A stretch of DNA of 64,000 bases from Flavonifractor sp. An100. GTDB taxonomy: Bacteria; Bacillota; Clostridia; Oscillospirales; Oscillospiraceae. The stretch is from NCBI RefSeq assembly GCF_002161175.1, contig NZ_NFMA01000010.1:1-64000 (forward strand). The letters are read 5' to 3'. The notes below the pieces were generated by a model, which had not been told where the DNA came from, ran no database searches, and worked only from the letters and a program-made list of their open reading frames with translations. Below are positions 1 through 7,266 of the stretch, piece after piece. The translations under genes were made by a program, and so were the position numbers. How positions within the stretch are numbered: position 1 is the first letter of the stretch; each line of letters starts with the position of its first letter.

Positions 1-114
1 CCTTTGGACAAAAACAGGCGGGAGGATGGTGGTCCTCCCGCCTGACTGGCTTGCTGTGTGGTTCTTACTTCTGACCGGGGGCATAGGCCACCACGGTACG
101 GCGGTTGGGCTCCA
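1..114. repeat. Direct repeat copy A (jag 3' end plus terminator)
   Basis: Identical base for base to 1157-1270. It holds the last codons of jag, the stop codon and the terminator hairpin. The repeat begins at the first base of the window, so its true left limit is not visible. Together with copy B it defines a unit of 1,156 bp. Confidence 0.95.
10..44 (-). terminator. Rho-independent terminator, copy A
   Basis: Stem arms 15-26 and 33-44 (12 bp, perfect) with a 6-nt loop. On the minus strand the stem is followed by five T residues (10-14). It lies just after the decarboxylase stop codon and is an exact copy of the terminator that follows jag. Confidence 0.85.
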
Positions 115-1141
115 GACGGACAAAGGAGTCCTCGCTATCGCTTCCGGTGCAGATGAGGACCACATGGCCCCCGTCCTCCATCTCGGGATAGATCCCGCGC
201 TCCTCCAAAGCCCGGGCAAAGGCAGGGCCGTCCTTCACCTTTAGGGTCAGGCGGGTGGGGTCCAGGGGCAGCTCCCCGCCCAGGCTGGGAAAGCGCTCCC
301 GCAGCCCGGCCACCCGGTCCCGGACCCGGCGGTACTCCCCCTTCCCCTCCCCTTCCAACCAGTCCCGGCACAGGTCCAGGGAGGCCAGAATGGGATAGGA
401 GGGGCTGGAGGTGCCAAAGACGCTGGACCACCGGCGCACCCGGTCCTCCACCCCCCCCCTGTAAAACAGCAGGGCCCCCTGTCCCAGGGCGGGGAGGGTT
501 TTATGGGCGGAAACCACCACCCCGTCTGCCCCGGAGAAGGCGTCCACACCCAAACAGGGCAGATGGGCCCCGTGGGCTCCATCCACAAACAATTTTCCAC
601 CCCGGCGGTGTATTTCCCCAGAAATGGCGGGGATATCCGACAACAGTCCGGCATAAGTTGGAGAGGTTATACAGACCGTTTTCACATCCGGGTGGACATC
701 TAGAATTTTTTCCACATCTTTTTGAGAAAAGGGCCCGATAAGGTTTTCTTCTCCCAGCCAGGGTCGCTCCAAAAATACCGGCTCCAGGTCCAGCAGGGCC
801 AGGGCATTGTACACCGAGCGGTGGCAGGCCCGGTCCACCGCCACCCGGTCCCCAGGGGAGGTAAAGAGAGCCAGCCCGGTGTGGATGCCCAGGGTGGAAC
901 CCCCAGTGAGAAACTGGCAGTGGTCAAAACCGAAGGCGCGGGCCCACAGCTGCTGGGCCTCATCAAAGGGGGCACCCGCCTCGTAGAGGTTTCCAGTGGG
1001 GGGCAGCTCGGTGACGTCCAGGGGGGTGAGGGGGGAAAACTCCGGAGCGGAGAGAGGGGTCCCCTTGTGGCCGGGCATATGGAAGCGGGCGGGATTGGAC
1101 CGGGCGTAGGCCGTCAGGGCGTCATAGAGGGGGGTGGACAT
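65..1141 (-). CDS. Orn/Lys/Arg decarboxylase-type PLP enzyme, 3' end replaced by jag tail
   Basis: Fold-type I PLP-dependent enzyme of the Orn/Lys/Arg decarboxylase (SpeA/YaaO-like) family. Seen: N-terminal RFHMPGHKG, GGSTLG, the DGAHGAH motif and the Schiff-base lysine in SAHKT (about residue 214). I chose ATG at 1141 because AAGGAGG lies about 13 nt upstream; the longer frame to 1273 reads into jag. The product is about 358 residues, shorter than usual for the family. After ...SFVRLE the last residues, PNRRTVVAYAPGQK, are exactly the C-terminus of Jag. The true C-terminal part is therefore missing and this copy may be inactive or impaired. Substrate cannot be told from the sequence. Confidence 0.8.
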   Translation of the reverse strand: MSTPLYDALTAYARSNPARFHMPGHKGTPLSAPEFSPLTPLDVTELPPTGNLYEAGAPFDEAQQLWARAFGFDHCQFLTGGSTLGIHTGLALFTSPGDRVAVDRACHRSVYNALALLDLEPVFLERPWLGEENLIGPFSQKDVEKILDVHPDVKTVCITSPTYAGLLSDIPAISGEIHRRGGKLFVDGAHGAHLPCLGVDAFSGADGVVVSAHKTLPALGQGALLFYRGGVEDRVRRWSSVFGTSSPSYPILASLDLCRDWLEGEGKGEYRRVRDRVAGLRERFPSLGGELPLDPTRLTLKVKDGPAFARALEERGIYPEMEDGGHVVLICTGSDSEDSFVRLEPNRRTVVAYAPGQK

Positions 1142-1156
1142 GGGACAATGAAACCT

Positions 1157-1270
1157 CCTTTGGACAAAAACAGGCGGGAGGATGGTGGTCCTCCCGCCTG
1201 ACTGGCTTGCTGTGTGGTTCTTACTTCTGACCGGGGGCATAGGCCACCACGGTACGGCGGTTGGGCTCCA
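1157..1270. repeat. Direct repeat copy B (jag 3' end plus terminator)
   Basis: Native copy in its jag context. Identity to 1-114 stops at 1270/114: in jag the next codons are ...STGV, in the decarboxylase ...SFVRL. Both sides share the TGGAG at the junction, which could be microhomology used in a duplication. Confidence 0.95.
1166..1200 (-). terminator. Rho-independent terminator after jag
   Basis: Same 12-bp stem as at 10-44 (arms 1171-1182 and 1189-1200) followed by T5 on the minus strand. It separates jag from the decarboxylase gene, whose Shine-Dalgarno sequence begins at the edge of this element, so the decarboxylase depends on read-through or a weak promoter. Confidence 0.85.
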
Positions 1271-2228
1271 CACCGGTGGAGTAGGTGGTGACGTTGGGAT
1301 AGTCCTGGAGGGTGGTGTGGATCACATGGCGCTCGTAGGCGTTCATGGCCTCCAGAGTCATGCTCTTGCGGTACTTGACCACCTTGCCGGCCATCTTCAG
1401 GGCCAGACGCTGGAGGGACTCCTCCCGCTTGGCCCGGTAGCCCTCGGCGTCAATGTGGATGCGCACCCGCTTGGACTGGCCGTGGTTGACGGAGTAGTTG
1501 GTCAGCTGCTGAATGGCGTCCAGGGTCTCCCCCCGGCGGCCGATGATGGCGCCCAGGCCGGTGCCCTGGAGGATGACCTTGTAGTTGCCGTCCTGGTTGA
1601 TGTACACCTCAGGCTGGGCCTTCACATCCAGGTGCTCCAGCAGGCCGGTGAGGAAGGAGCGGATCTTCGCCCCCTTTTCGTCCTCCTGAGAGGCCAAGGT
1701 GAGGGTCTCCTCCCGGCGCTCCCGGGGCTGCTCCTCTCCAATGAGGACCTCGTCCCCCTCCTGGAGCTGCTCAGAGCGGGGCTTGCGCTGCCGGGGCTGC
1801 TCCCGGCGCTCGGGCTTGGGCTGCTTGGCCTTGGGGGGCTGCCAGCCGGGCTTGGCGGCCAAGATGGTCTCCTCCTCCACGGGGGCGGCAGGGGTCTCCT
1901 CCTTTGCCGTCTCCACAGGGGCGGGCTCCTCTTTCTTCTCCTCCTTGGGAGCGGCCTTGGGGGCAGGCTGAGCCTTGGGCTCCTCCTTCACCACGGAGAG
2001 AACCTCCTCCCGCAGCAGATCCTGCATGGGTTTGGGCTCGCCGCCCTCCTCCTCTACCTCATAGCTGACCCGGACCTTGGCGGGGTTGCCCCCGAAGCCC
2101 AGAAAACCGGACTTGGCCCGCTCGATCACTTCAATGGACACGTCGTCCCGGTCCAGACCCAGCTGGATCAGGGCGGCGGCAATGGCGTCCTCCTCGGACC
2201 GGCCGGTGGTTTCAATCCATTTGATCAT
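1221..2228 (-). CDS. jag: Jag/KhpB RNA-binding protein
   Basis: SpoIIIJ-associated protein (KhpB), a cytoplasmic RNA-binding protein linked to cell elongation and envelope control. Seen: Jag_N domain at residues 1-55 (MIKWIETTGRSEEDA), a long Lys/Glu/Pro linker at about 60-185, a KH domain with GAIIGRRG at 227-233, and a C-terminal R3H domain (R300/H304) to residue 335. At 335 residues it is longer than the Bacillus protein because of the linker. It follows yidC with 5 bp between, the conserved order. Its last 15 codons and its terminator are duplicated downstream. Confidence 0.95.
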   Translation of the reverse strand: MIKWIETTGRSEEDAIAAALIQLGLDRDDVSIEVIERAKSGFLGFGGNPAKVRVSYEVEEEGGEPKPMQDLLREEVLSVVKEEPKAQPAPKAAPKEEKKEEPAPVETAKEETPAAPVEEETILAAKPGWQPPKAKQPKPERREQPRQRKPRSEQLQEGDEVLIGEEQPRERREETLTLASQEDEKGAKIRSFLTGLLEHLDVKAQPEVYINQDGNYKVILQGTGLGAIIGRRGETLDAIQQLTNYSVNHGQSKRVRIHIDAEGYRAKREESLQRLALKMAGKVVKYRKSMTLEAMNAYERHVIHTTLQDYPNVTTYSTGVEPNRRTVVAYAPGQK

Positions 2229-2233
2229 TTCCT

Positions 2234-3733
2234 TCAGACCTCCTTGTCCTCATCGGTCTCCTCTTCACCGGAAGGGGCGTCCTCCTCCTTGGAAGGGACA
2301 GCGGTCTCCTCCGCCGCTTCCTCCTCCGGGGCCTGAACCGGCTCCTCCACAGCGGGGGTCTCCTCCAGAGCCTTGGGCTCCTCGGCCTGGGGGACGGCCT
2401 GGACCGGCTGGGACTGCTCCTGTTCCTTCTGTTCCGGCTCCTCCGCCTGGGCCTGCTGGGCCTTGCCCTTCTTCTTGCCCTTGGCGGCCTGCTCCATGGC
2501 CTGGGCCAGGAAGAGCTGGTTGGGATCGGTGTAGGGGGTCACTTCGCCAAAGCGGTTGGGGATATAGGACCGGCCCCGGGCATAGGCCCGGATGCCCTCC
2601 CGGCTGTCGTTCTTATTCACGCCCTCCTGCTCGGGCTCGTCGTTGGTCTTCTTCTGGGCGGGCTTCTTCTTGCCCTTGTTCTTCTTCTCCTCCTCGATCC
2701 GGCGCTGACGCTCCAAACGGGCCTCTTCCTTGCGCCGCTTCTCCTCTTCCTTCTCCCGGCGCTCCCGCTCTTCGGCGGCGGCCCGGGCGGCCTCATAGTC
2801 CTTCTTCAGCAGCTTGGCGCAGATGACCTCCTGAACCATGGTGACCAGATACTGGGCAATCCAGTAGATGGACAGGCCGGCGGGGACGGTAAAGCCGATC
2901 CAGAGGGACATGAGGGGCATGGTGTACATCATCATGCGGTTGGTCTTGTCCATCTGGTCGTTTTTGACCTGATTGTTGATCTTGTTGGTGGCCATGGACA
3001 CCTTCATGGACAGGAAGGACACGCCGGTGGACACTAAGGGCAGCAGGAACAGGCCGAAGGCGCTCAGACCGCCCACCCAGAACTTCCAGCTGGGGATGGA
3101 GGCCAGGTTCAGGCCCAGGAAGGTGAAGTCCATGGCAAACAGCTTGGACCCCGCCTCGCCCATAGCGGCCTGGAGAGCGGGCAGGTTGCCCTCGTTGATG
3201 AGGGAGGCCAGATACACCTGGTTGTAGGAGCCGTTCTGGAAGACGGTGGTGATTTCACCGTTGGAGAGCTGCTGGAGCAGCTTGTCCATGTTGGACTGGG
3301 ACACCCAGCCGTGGGCCACCGCCTCGGTGGACCAGTTGAGCTGCTCGGCCAGCAGGGCGATCTCCTGGGCGGACAGGCTCATAAAGTGGGTCAGGGGCTC
3401 CCGAATGATATAGAACAGGGCGATCAGCAGGATCAGGGGGATCAGGGACCACAGGCAGCCGCCCATGGGGTTGACCTTCTCCCGCTCATAGAGCTTCTGG
3501 ACCTCCAGATTATAGCGCTCCCGATCCTTGCCGTACTGCTTTTGCAGCTGCTGCATTTTGCCCGAGAGCATGGTGGTCTGGATCATGCTCTTCTTGCCCT
3601 TCAGGGTGACGGGGAAGAGGATGAGCTTAATGACCACGGCAAAGAGGATTAGAGCCAGACCATAGCTGTTGAAGGTCTCATAGAAGAACATCAACAGCCA
3701 GGAAAAGGGTTTCAGGATAATTTCCACAATCAT
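2234..3733 (-). CDS. yidC: YidC/Oxa1 membrane protein insertase
   Basis: Inserts membrane proteins alone or with Sec. The start MIVEIILKPFSWLLMFFYE leads into the first core helix (about 22-40), which carries Lys36 where many homologues have the groove arginine. NPMGGCLWSLIPL starts the next helices, and further helices lie at about 220-300. The first ~305 residues are the conserved core. The last ~190 residues are a charged, low-complexity cytoplasmic tail (Lys/Glu blocks, then Glu/Pro/Gln), suited to binding ribosomes or RNA. No lipobox is visible. Operon position between yidD and jag is standard. Confidence 0.95.
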   Translation of the reverse strand: MIVEIILKPFSWLLMFFYETFNSYGLALILFAVVIKLILFPVTLKGKKSMIQTTMLSGKMQQLQKQYGKDRERYNLEVQKLYEREKVNPMGGCLWSLIPLILLIALFYIIREPLTHFMSLSAQEIALLAEQLNWSTEAVAHGWVSQSNMDKLLQQLSNGEITTVFQNGSYNQVYLASLINEGNLPALQAAMGEAGSKLFAMDFTFLGLNLASIPSWKFWVGGLSAFGLFLLPLVSTGVSFLSMKVSMATNKINNQVKNDQMDKTNRMMMYTMPLMSLWIGFTVPAGLSIYWIAQYLVTMVQEVICAKLLKKDYEAARAAAEERERREKEEEKRRKEEARLERQRRIEEEKKNKGKKKPAQKKTNDEPEQEGVNKNDSREGIRAYARGRSYIPNRFGEVTPYTDPNQLFLAQAMEQAAKGKKKGKAQQAQAEEPEQKEQEQSQPVQAVPQAEEPKALEETPAVEEPVQAPEEEAAEETAVPSKEEDAPSGEEETDEDKEV

Positions 3734-3774
3734 ACCTCCGCAAGCTCAAATATAGCCGACAGGTCCTGCCCCTT

Positions 3775-3993
3775 TTAGGGCACGGGATCATATTCAATGG
3801 ACTTCTGCCGGTGGAAGGGGTGGCACCGCAGCACACGCCGCAGGGCCAACCAGCCCCCCTTCACCGCCCCATATTTTTCCACCGCTTCCAGGGCGTACTG
3901 GGAGCAGGTGGGAATAAAACGGCAGCAGGGAGGGCGCATAGGGGAGATGTTGCGACGGTAAAACCGGATCAGCCAGAGAAGTATCGCCTTCAT
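3775..3993 (-). CDS. yidD: YidD membrane protein insertion efficiency factor
   Basis: A 72-residue protein beginning [18 protein letters not shown], with the family signature [20 protein letters not shown]. YidD assists YidC-dependent insertion at the inner face of the membrane. The ATG at 3993 overlaps the rnpA stop codon (ATGA), indicating translational coupling. The longer upstream frame is antisense to nothing useful and overlaps rnpA, so it was rejected. Confidence 0.92.
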   Translation of the reverse strand: MKAILLWLIRFYRRNISPMRPPCCRFIPTCSQYALEAVEKYGAVKGGWLALRRVLRCHPFHRQKSIEYDPVP

Positions 3994-4346
3994 ACCGGCC
4001 GCTCCTCCCGGGGCACCGTGAGCCCCAGCTTCCGCATCAGCTGCTGAAAGCTGTGCTCCAGGTCGGAATAGCGGGCAAAGATAGCCCGGGTGCGGGCCAC
4101 CACTACAATGTCGTAGCCGGGCTGGAGCTTCCACTCGTTGGTGCGGTAGAGCTCCCGAATGCGGCGGCGGACAAAGTTCCGCTTTACCGCCTTGCCCAGC
4201 TTCACCCCTGTGGTGATGCCCAACCGGCTGTAAGGACGGCCGGTTTTGCGGCAGTAGACGGCAAAATAGGGCGACACCGCGCTTTTCCCCTTGTTGTACA
4301 GGCGGCGGAACTCATGATTTTGTTTCAGGGAAACGGTATGCTTCAT
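3990..4346 (-). CDS. rnpA: Ribonuclease P protein component
   Basis: 118 residues, normal length. It binds the catalytic M1-type RNA and helps mature tRNA 5' ends. Seen: N-terminal [14 protein letters not shown], the central [17 protein letters not shown] region and the RNR signature [14 protein letters not shown]. It lies between rpmH and yidD as in almost all bacteria. Confidence 0.95.
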   Translation of the reverse strand: MKHTVSLKQNHEFRRLYNKGKSAVSPYFAVYCRKTGRPYSRLGITTGVKLGKAVKRNFVRRRIRELYRTNEWKLQPGYDIVVVARTRAIFARYSDLEHSFQQLMRKLGLTVPREERPV

Positions 4347-4534
4347 GACGGACCTCCAAACAAAAACGGGAACAGCGGCCGAAATTTCGACACATGCGGC
4401 AATTGGGGCGGGGGAAAACTCCCACGCCCCTTTCTGCGCGATCTATGCAGCTGTGTCCTCTTTGCCGTATCCAGTCTGAACCGGTCTTGTCCGGCACGCG
4501 GACGCTTCAGCGGGCAAAAAAGCCCCTGGAAGCA

Positions 4535-4669
4535 TCAGTGGGTCAGACGAGCGCGGCCCTTGGCACGGCGGCGGGCCAGCACCTTGCGGCCATTGCGGGT
4601 GGCCATACGCTTGCGGAAGCCGTGCTCCTTGGAACGCTGGCGCTTCTTGGGCTGATAGGTACGAAGCAT
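4535..4669 (-). CDS. rpmH: Ribosomal protein bL34
   Basis: 44 residues, beginning [20 protein letters not shown] and ending KGRARLTH, the complete canonical bL34. An AGGAGG lies 7 nt upstream of the ATG. First gene of the rpmH-rnpA-yidD-yidC-jag operon. It is too short for most ORF callers. Confidence 0.95.
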   Translation of the reverse strand: MLRTYQPKKRQRSKEHGFRKRMATRNGRKVLARRRAKGRARLTH

Positions 4670-4827
4670 GGGGGACACCTCCTAATCCAATTTCAAGCCG
4701 GCTTTCCCGGCCCAACAACAGCTCCCTCCAAAAGGAGACAGCTGCGGTCTTTGTAGTGTTCCGGCTGCCAGAGCCGGTGCCTCCGGGAAAATGGGCAGAA
4801 AGCCCCCTTTTCAGGAAAGCGTTATTC

Positions 4828-4857
4828 ATTATAGACGATATCTTTCCCATATGTCAA
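4828..4857 (-). promoter_or_regulatory. rpmH operon promoter
   Basis: On the minus strand, TTGACA (4852-4857) and TATAAT (4828-4833) with an 18-bp spacer: both hexamers match the sigma-A consensus exactly. It lies about 160 bp upstream of rpmH, and the prophage end lies about 100 bp beyond it, so the promoter is untouched by the insertion. The rest of 4670-5149 is AT-rich, with one DnaA-box-like TTATACACC near 4934 and no gene. Confidence 0.85.
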
Positions 4858-4957
4858 CCATATTTTTTGATTCTTTCCCCCTCTTTTTTTCTTTTCTTCC
4901 CCCGTTCTCAACATCTTGTAGTCCTATTTCCACTTATACACCAATTATGCTATACAT

Positions 4958-4971
4958 TTAAATAAAAAAAT
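4958..4971. repeat. Left 14-bp direct repeat (candidate attL or target duplication)
   Basis: TTAAATAAAAAAAT, repeated at 48200-48213 in the same orientation. Joining the two flanks here would restore a single rpmH-dnaA spacer of roughly 460 bp with both host promoters intact. Because the word is A-rich, chance similarity is not excluded. Confidence 0.5.
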
Positions 4972-5032
4972 TGAAAAAGTCAAGGATAAATTACAAAATA
5001 TCAAGAAAAATTTTTGACGTGCGGTATACTGG

Positions 5033-5063
5033 GGCCGCTCCACTATGGTGGAGCGGCCTTTTT
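5033..5063 (+). terminator. Inward-facing terminator at prophage left end
   Basis: An 11-bp perfect stem (5033-5043 with 5048-5058), a 4-nt loop, then T5 on the plus strand. No plus-strand gene precedes it, so its likely job is to stop transcription entering the element from the rpmH side, antisense to the transposase gene. Confidence 0.75.
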
Positions 5064-5149
5064 CTCCCGTTCCCGGCGATCCCAGGGCGTGAAAAATCAC
5101 CGGCGGCCAAAACCCGGCCCCGGCCGTCCCGCTCCCGCTGTTCAGATTT

Positions 5150-6184
5150 TCAGGCGGCCACGTACTCCTCGAACACGGCCCCGGCGGATCTCCACCCCAG
5201 GATCCGGCGCGGATAGTTGTTCATCCACTCCGCCGCCTGGGCCACCTCCGCCTCCGTCACCTGGTCGAAGTTGGTCCCCTTTGGGAACCACCGCCGCAGG
5301 ATCCGGTTCATGTTCTCGTTGCTCCCGCGCTCTTGCGGGGAATAGGGGTGGCAGTAATAGATTTTCGTCCGTGGGCCTTTCAGCCGGTATGATCGCTGGA
5401 GGCCGGCGCAGTCCATGAACTCGCTGCCGTTGTCCACGGTGATGGTGCGGAACACTTCCCGGAACCGCTTTCCCATTCTCCGCTCCACCCGGTTCAGCGC
5501 CCGGACCACGCTTTCCGCTGTATGGTCCGGTACCCGTATCACCAGCCCCCACCGCGTCAGCCGCTCTGTCAGCACCAGCAGGGCCGCCTTTGACCCCACT
5601 GGCCCCATAATACTGTCCATTTCCCAGTGCCCAAACGTGTTCCGTGCCCGTACCTCCGGCGGCCGGTCCTCGATGGTGTCCCCCGGGGCCTCTTTGGCCC
5701 GCTCTCGCTGCTCGTAGTCCCGCCGCCGCTCCCCTTTATAAAGCAGGTGTTCCTCCGTCAGTTCCAGGAACACGTCCCCCCGGTATATGTAGGAATAAAG
5801 GGTCGTTTCGCAGATATGGGTTTCAAACTCCAGGCCGGCCGCCTCGATATAGGCCAGCACCGCCCCTGGGGAATAGTGTTCTTCTATGATCTTCCGCTCC
5901 ACGAAGTTGGCGAAAGCATGATCCCGGCCCAGTTTGATCTCCGGCCCCTTGGCCCTCAAATGCTCCTGGTACTTCCGCTCCGCCACCTCCGCGCAGTATT
6001 CCTCCTGGAATATGTATCCCTCTTTCTGCTGGAGGCATAGGCCCCGCTTGATCTCGTTGTATATGGTCTTGACGCAGACCCCCAGCATTTCCGCGATCTC
6101 CGCAGGCTTGCCCCCGGTTTTCAGCGCCCCCTCGATTTTCAGGCGGTCCTCCCATTTTAGATGGTGATACCCTTTGTAGTTCAT
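5150..6184 (-). CDS. IS30-family DDE transposase (likely phage integration enzyme)
   Basis: 344 residues, full length for IS30-family enzymes. N-terminal helix-turn-helix at about 9-50 (EDRLKIE...KTIYNEI). The RNase H-like core carries the DDE triad: D190 in HWEMDSIMG, D251 in ITVDNGSEF, and E290 in SPQERGSNENMNR, followed by the family's RRWFPKGTNF. It cuts and joins DNA ends. It is the only recombinase in the 43-kb element and lies about 190 bp from the left boundary, with no sign of a separate IS inside the phage. I infer that it integrates the phage. The start ATG at 6184 has AAGGGGG upstream, directly behind the XRE gene's terminator, so expression is probably low and by read-through. 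Confidence 0.9.
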   Translation of the reverse strand: MNYKGYHHLKWEDRLKIEGALKTGGKPAEIAEMLGVCVKTIYNEIKRGLCLQQKEGYIFQEEYCAEVAERKYQEHLRAKGPEIKLGRDHAFANFVERKIIEEHYSPGAVLAYIEAAGLEFETHICETTLYSYIYRGDVFLELTEEHLLYKGERRRDYEQRERAKEAPGDTIEDRPPEVRARNTFGHWEMDSIMGPVGSKAALLVLTERLTRWGLVIRVPDHTAESVVRALNRVERRMGKRFREVFRTITVDNGSEFMDCAGLQRSYRLKGPRTKIYYCHPYSPQERGSNENMNRILRRWFPKGTNFDQVTEAEVAQAAEWMNNYPRRILGWRSAGAVFEEYVAA

Positions 6185-6202
6185 ATTTTCCCCCTTTGCG
6201 CG

Positions 6203-6237
6203 GAAAAGCGGCCGGCGTGATTTTCACGCCGGCCGCT
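6203..6237 (-). terminator. Terminator between XRE gene and transposase
   Basis: A 14-bp perfect stem (6207-6220 with 6224-6237) followed by TTTT on the minus strand. It sits between the XRE stop codon and the transposase start, about 19 bp from the latter, and would hold transposase synthesis down in the lysogen. Confidence 0.85.
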
Positions 6238-6238
6238 C

Positions 6239-6481
6239 TCATTCTATCCCTAATAGCCATAACACGGGCACGTCCAGGACCTCCGCTATTGTGACCACCT
6301 CATAATCCGTGACCAGGCGATCCCCCATCTCCATCCGGCTGATCACGTCCCGCTCCATCGGAACGCCCTCCAGTTGAAGGAGGCGGGCCAGGTCCGTTTG
6401 TGATAGCCGCTTCCCCAGCCTCGCCATGCGTATGCGGTCCCCGCAGATATTCTTTTTCCCGTGATATAGAAATTTCTTCAC
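6239..6481 (-). CDS. XRE-family helix-turn-helix regulator
   Basis: 80 residues, essentially one Cro/CI-type HTH domain: RIRMARLGKRLSQTDLARLL (helices 1-3), then a recognition region around RDVISRMEMGDR and a closing VLDVPVLWLLG. No oligomerisation or cleavage (LexA-like) domain is present. Located upstream of the transposase gene and followed by a strong terminator. Likely a phage regulator, perhaps controlling lysogeny or transposase; its operator was not identified. Confidence 0.75.
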   Translation of the reverse strand: MKKFLYHGKKNICGDRIRMARLGKRLSQTDLARLLQLEGVPMERDVISRMEMGDRLVTDYEVVTIAEVLDVPVLWLLGIE

Positions 6482-6631
6482 CGCCGCGCCTCCGTGTGGG
6501 AATAACCAGACTTTTTCTTAACTTTAGCACGGGATCAGGTGAAAACCCGTGGTAATAGTCTGAACGAAGAAAAAATGATTATTCCGGCGGGGCGCCCTTG
6601 GGCGGCCCCTACACCGGCGCGTGTGGTGCCG

Positions 6632-6835
6632 TTACTCTTTCCCCAGGATTTCGTCCGCCAGGCGGTCCATGGCAGTTTCTATAAATTCATTCAGGCTGCT
6701 ATATCCTCCAGCCGCCGCCGCGTCCTTGTACCGCTGTTTTTTCCCTTTCTTCACGAAGGGGGAAAGCCTCTCATAATTCGCGGCCGCATACTTGTTTTTT
6801 GCTCTGGTCGCCGCCGTCCCCTTTGTTCCTTCCAT
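6632..6835 (-). CDS. Ribbon-helix-helix (Arc-like) regulator
   Basis: 67 residues. KYAAANYERLSPFVKKGKK is the beta strand plus basic arm, and SSLNEFIETAMDRLADEIL is the second helix, typical of small Arc/CopG-type proteins in Clostridia. AAAAGGAGG precedes the ATG. It has its own consensus promoter overlapped by a palindrome and faces a divergent plus-strand pair of genes, so it is probably an autorepressor of both. It could alternatively be an antitoxin, but no toxin family was recognised next to it. Confidence 0.75.
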   Translation of the reverse strand: MEGTKGTAATRAKNKYAAANYERLSPFVKKGKKQRYKDAAAAGGYSSLNEFIETAMDRLADEILGKE

Positions 6836-6856
6836 GGGATCGCCTCCTTTTCCTGT

Positions 6857-6963
6857 ATTATAGCGCCTTTTGTGTACTTGTTCAAGTATATAATCTACAC
6901 AAATATACTTGTGTAAGTTTGTGCAGGTTCACTCTTGCAAATATACTTGTTCAAGTATATAAT
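6857..6963. promoter_or_regulatory. Divergent promoters with repeated operator
   Basis: Minus promoter: TTGAAC (6880-6885), 17 bp, TATAAT (6857-6862), reading into the ribbon-helix-helix gene. Plus promoter: TTGCAA (6935-6940), 17 bp, TATAAT (6958-6963). The 20-mer TACTTGTTCAAGTATATAAT occurs twice, at 6875-6894 and 6944-6963. Its palindromic core TACTTG-TT-CAAGTA overlaps the -35 of the minus promoter and the spacer of the plus promoter. A degenerate third site, TACTTGTGTAAGTT, lies at 6906-6919. This is the layout of a self-repressed switch. Confidence 0.8.
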
Positions 6964-7013
6964 AATACTCGTAAGGCAGGGGCGGCCAGCCCCTTACGAA
7001 AGGAAGTGAGGGA

Positions 7014-7139
7014 ATGGACGAAATGACCACAGCGGAACTCAATCAGTTTTTAGAGAATATCGCAAAACTGATTGAGGCCACCGCCTCGGACCCTGCGGCC
7101 GCCGCAAAGATCGTGCGGGATAGCAAGGTCAAGGCATAA
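7014..7139 (+). CDS. 41-residue hypothetical protein
   Basis: Starts MDEMTTAELNQFLENIAKLI and ends RDSKVKA; mostly one predicted amphipathic helix. AGGAAGTGAGGG precedes the ATG, and a hairpin around GGGGC/GCCCC (6975-6998) lies in the leader. First gene behind the operator-controlled plus promoter. No family recognised. A GC-rich stem (GGTGCGCGG/CCGCGCACC, 7144-7180) follows without a T tract. Confidence 0.65.
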   Translation: MDEMTTAELNQFLENIAKLIEATASDPAAAAKIVRDSKVKA

Positions 7140-7266
7140 AAAGCGGTGCGCGGCCCCACCTCGCAAGTGAACCGCGCACCAAACCCAAACAGGGCGGCCG
7201 GCAGCCTTACGCCGGCCCACCCTGATTTTACAAGAGTAAGGCGAATAAATCAAGGGGGTTTCCAGA

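Noticed and set aside
4987-5002. Weak match (11 of 16) between the left end and 48169-48184 read on the other strand, as possible IS30-type terminal inverted repeats
   Set aside because: Both stretches are AT-rich, the match does not extend, and it is set in from the 14-bp repeat by different distances. Not enough to call terminal repeats.
6239-6835. XRE and ribbon-helix-helix genes as a toxin-antitoxin pair
   Set aside because: Both are DNA-binding proteins, no toxin fold was seen, and each gene has its own signals.
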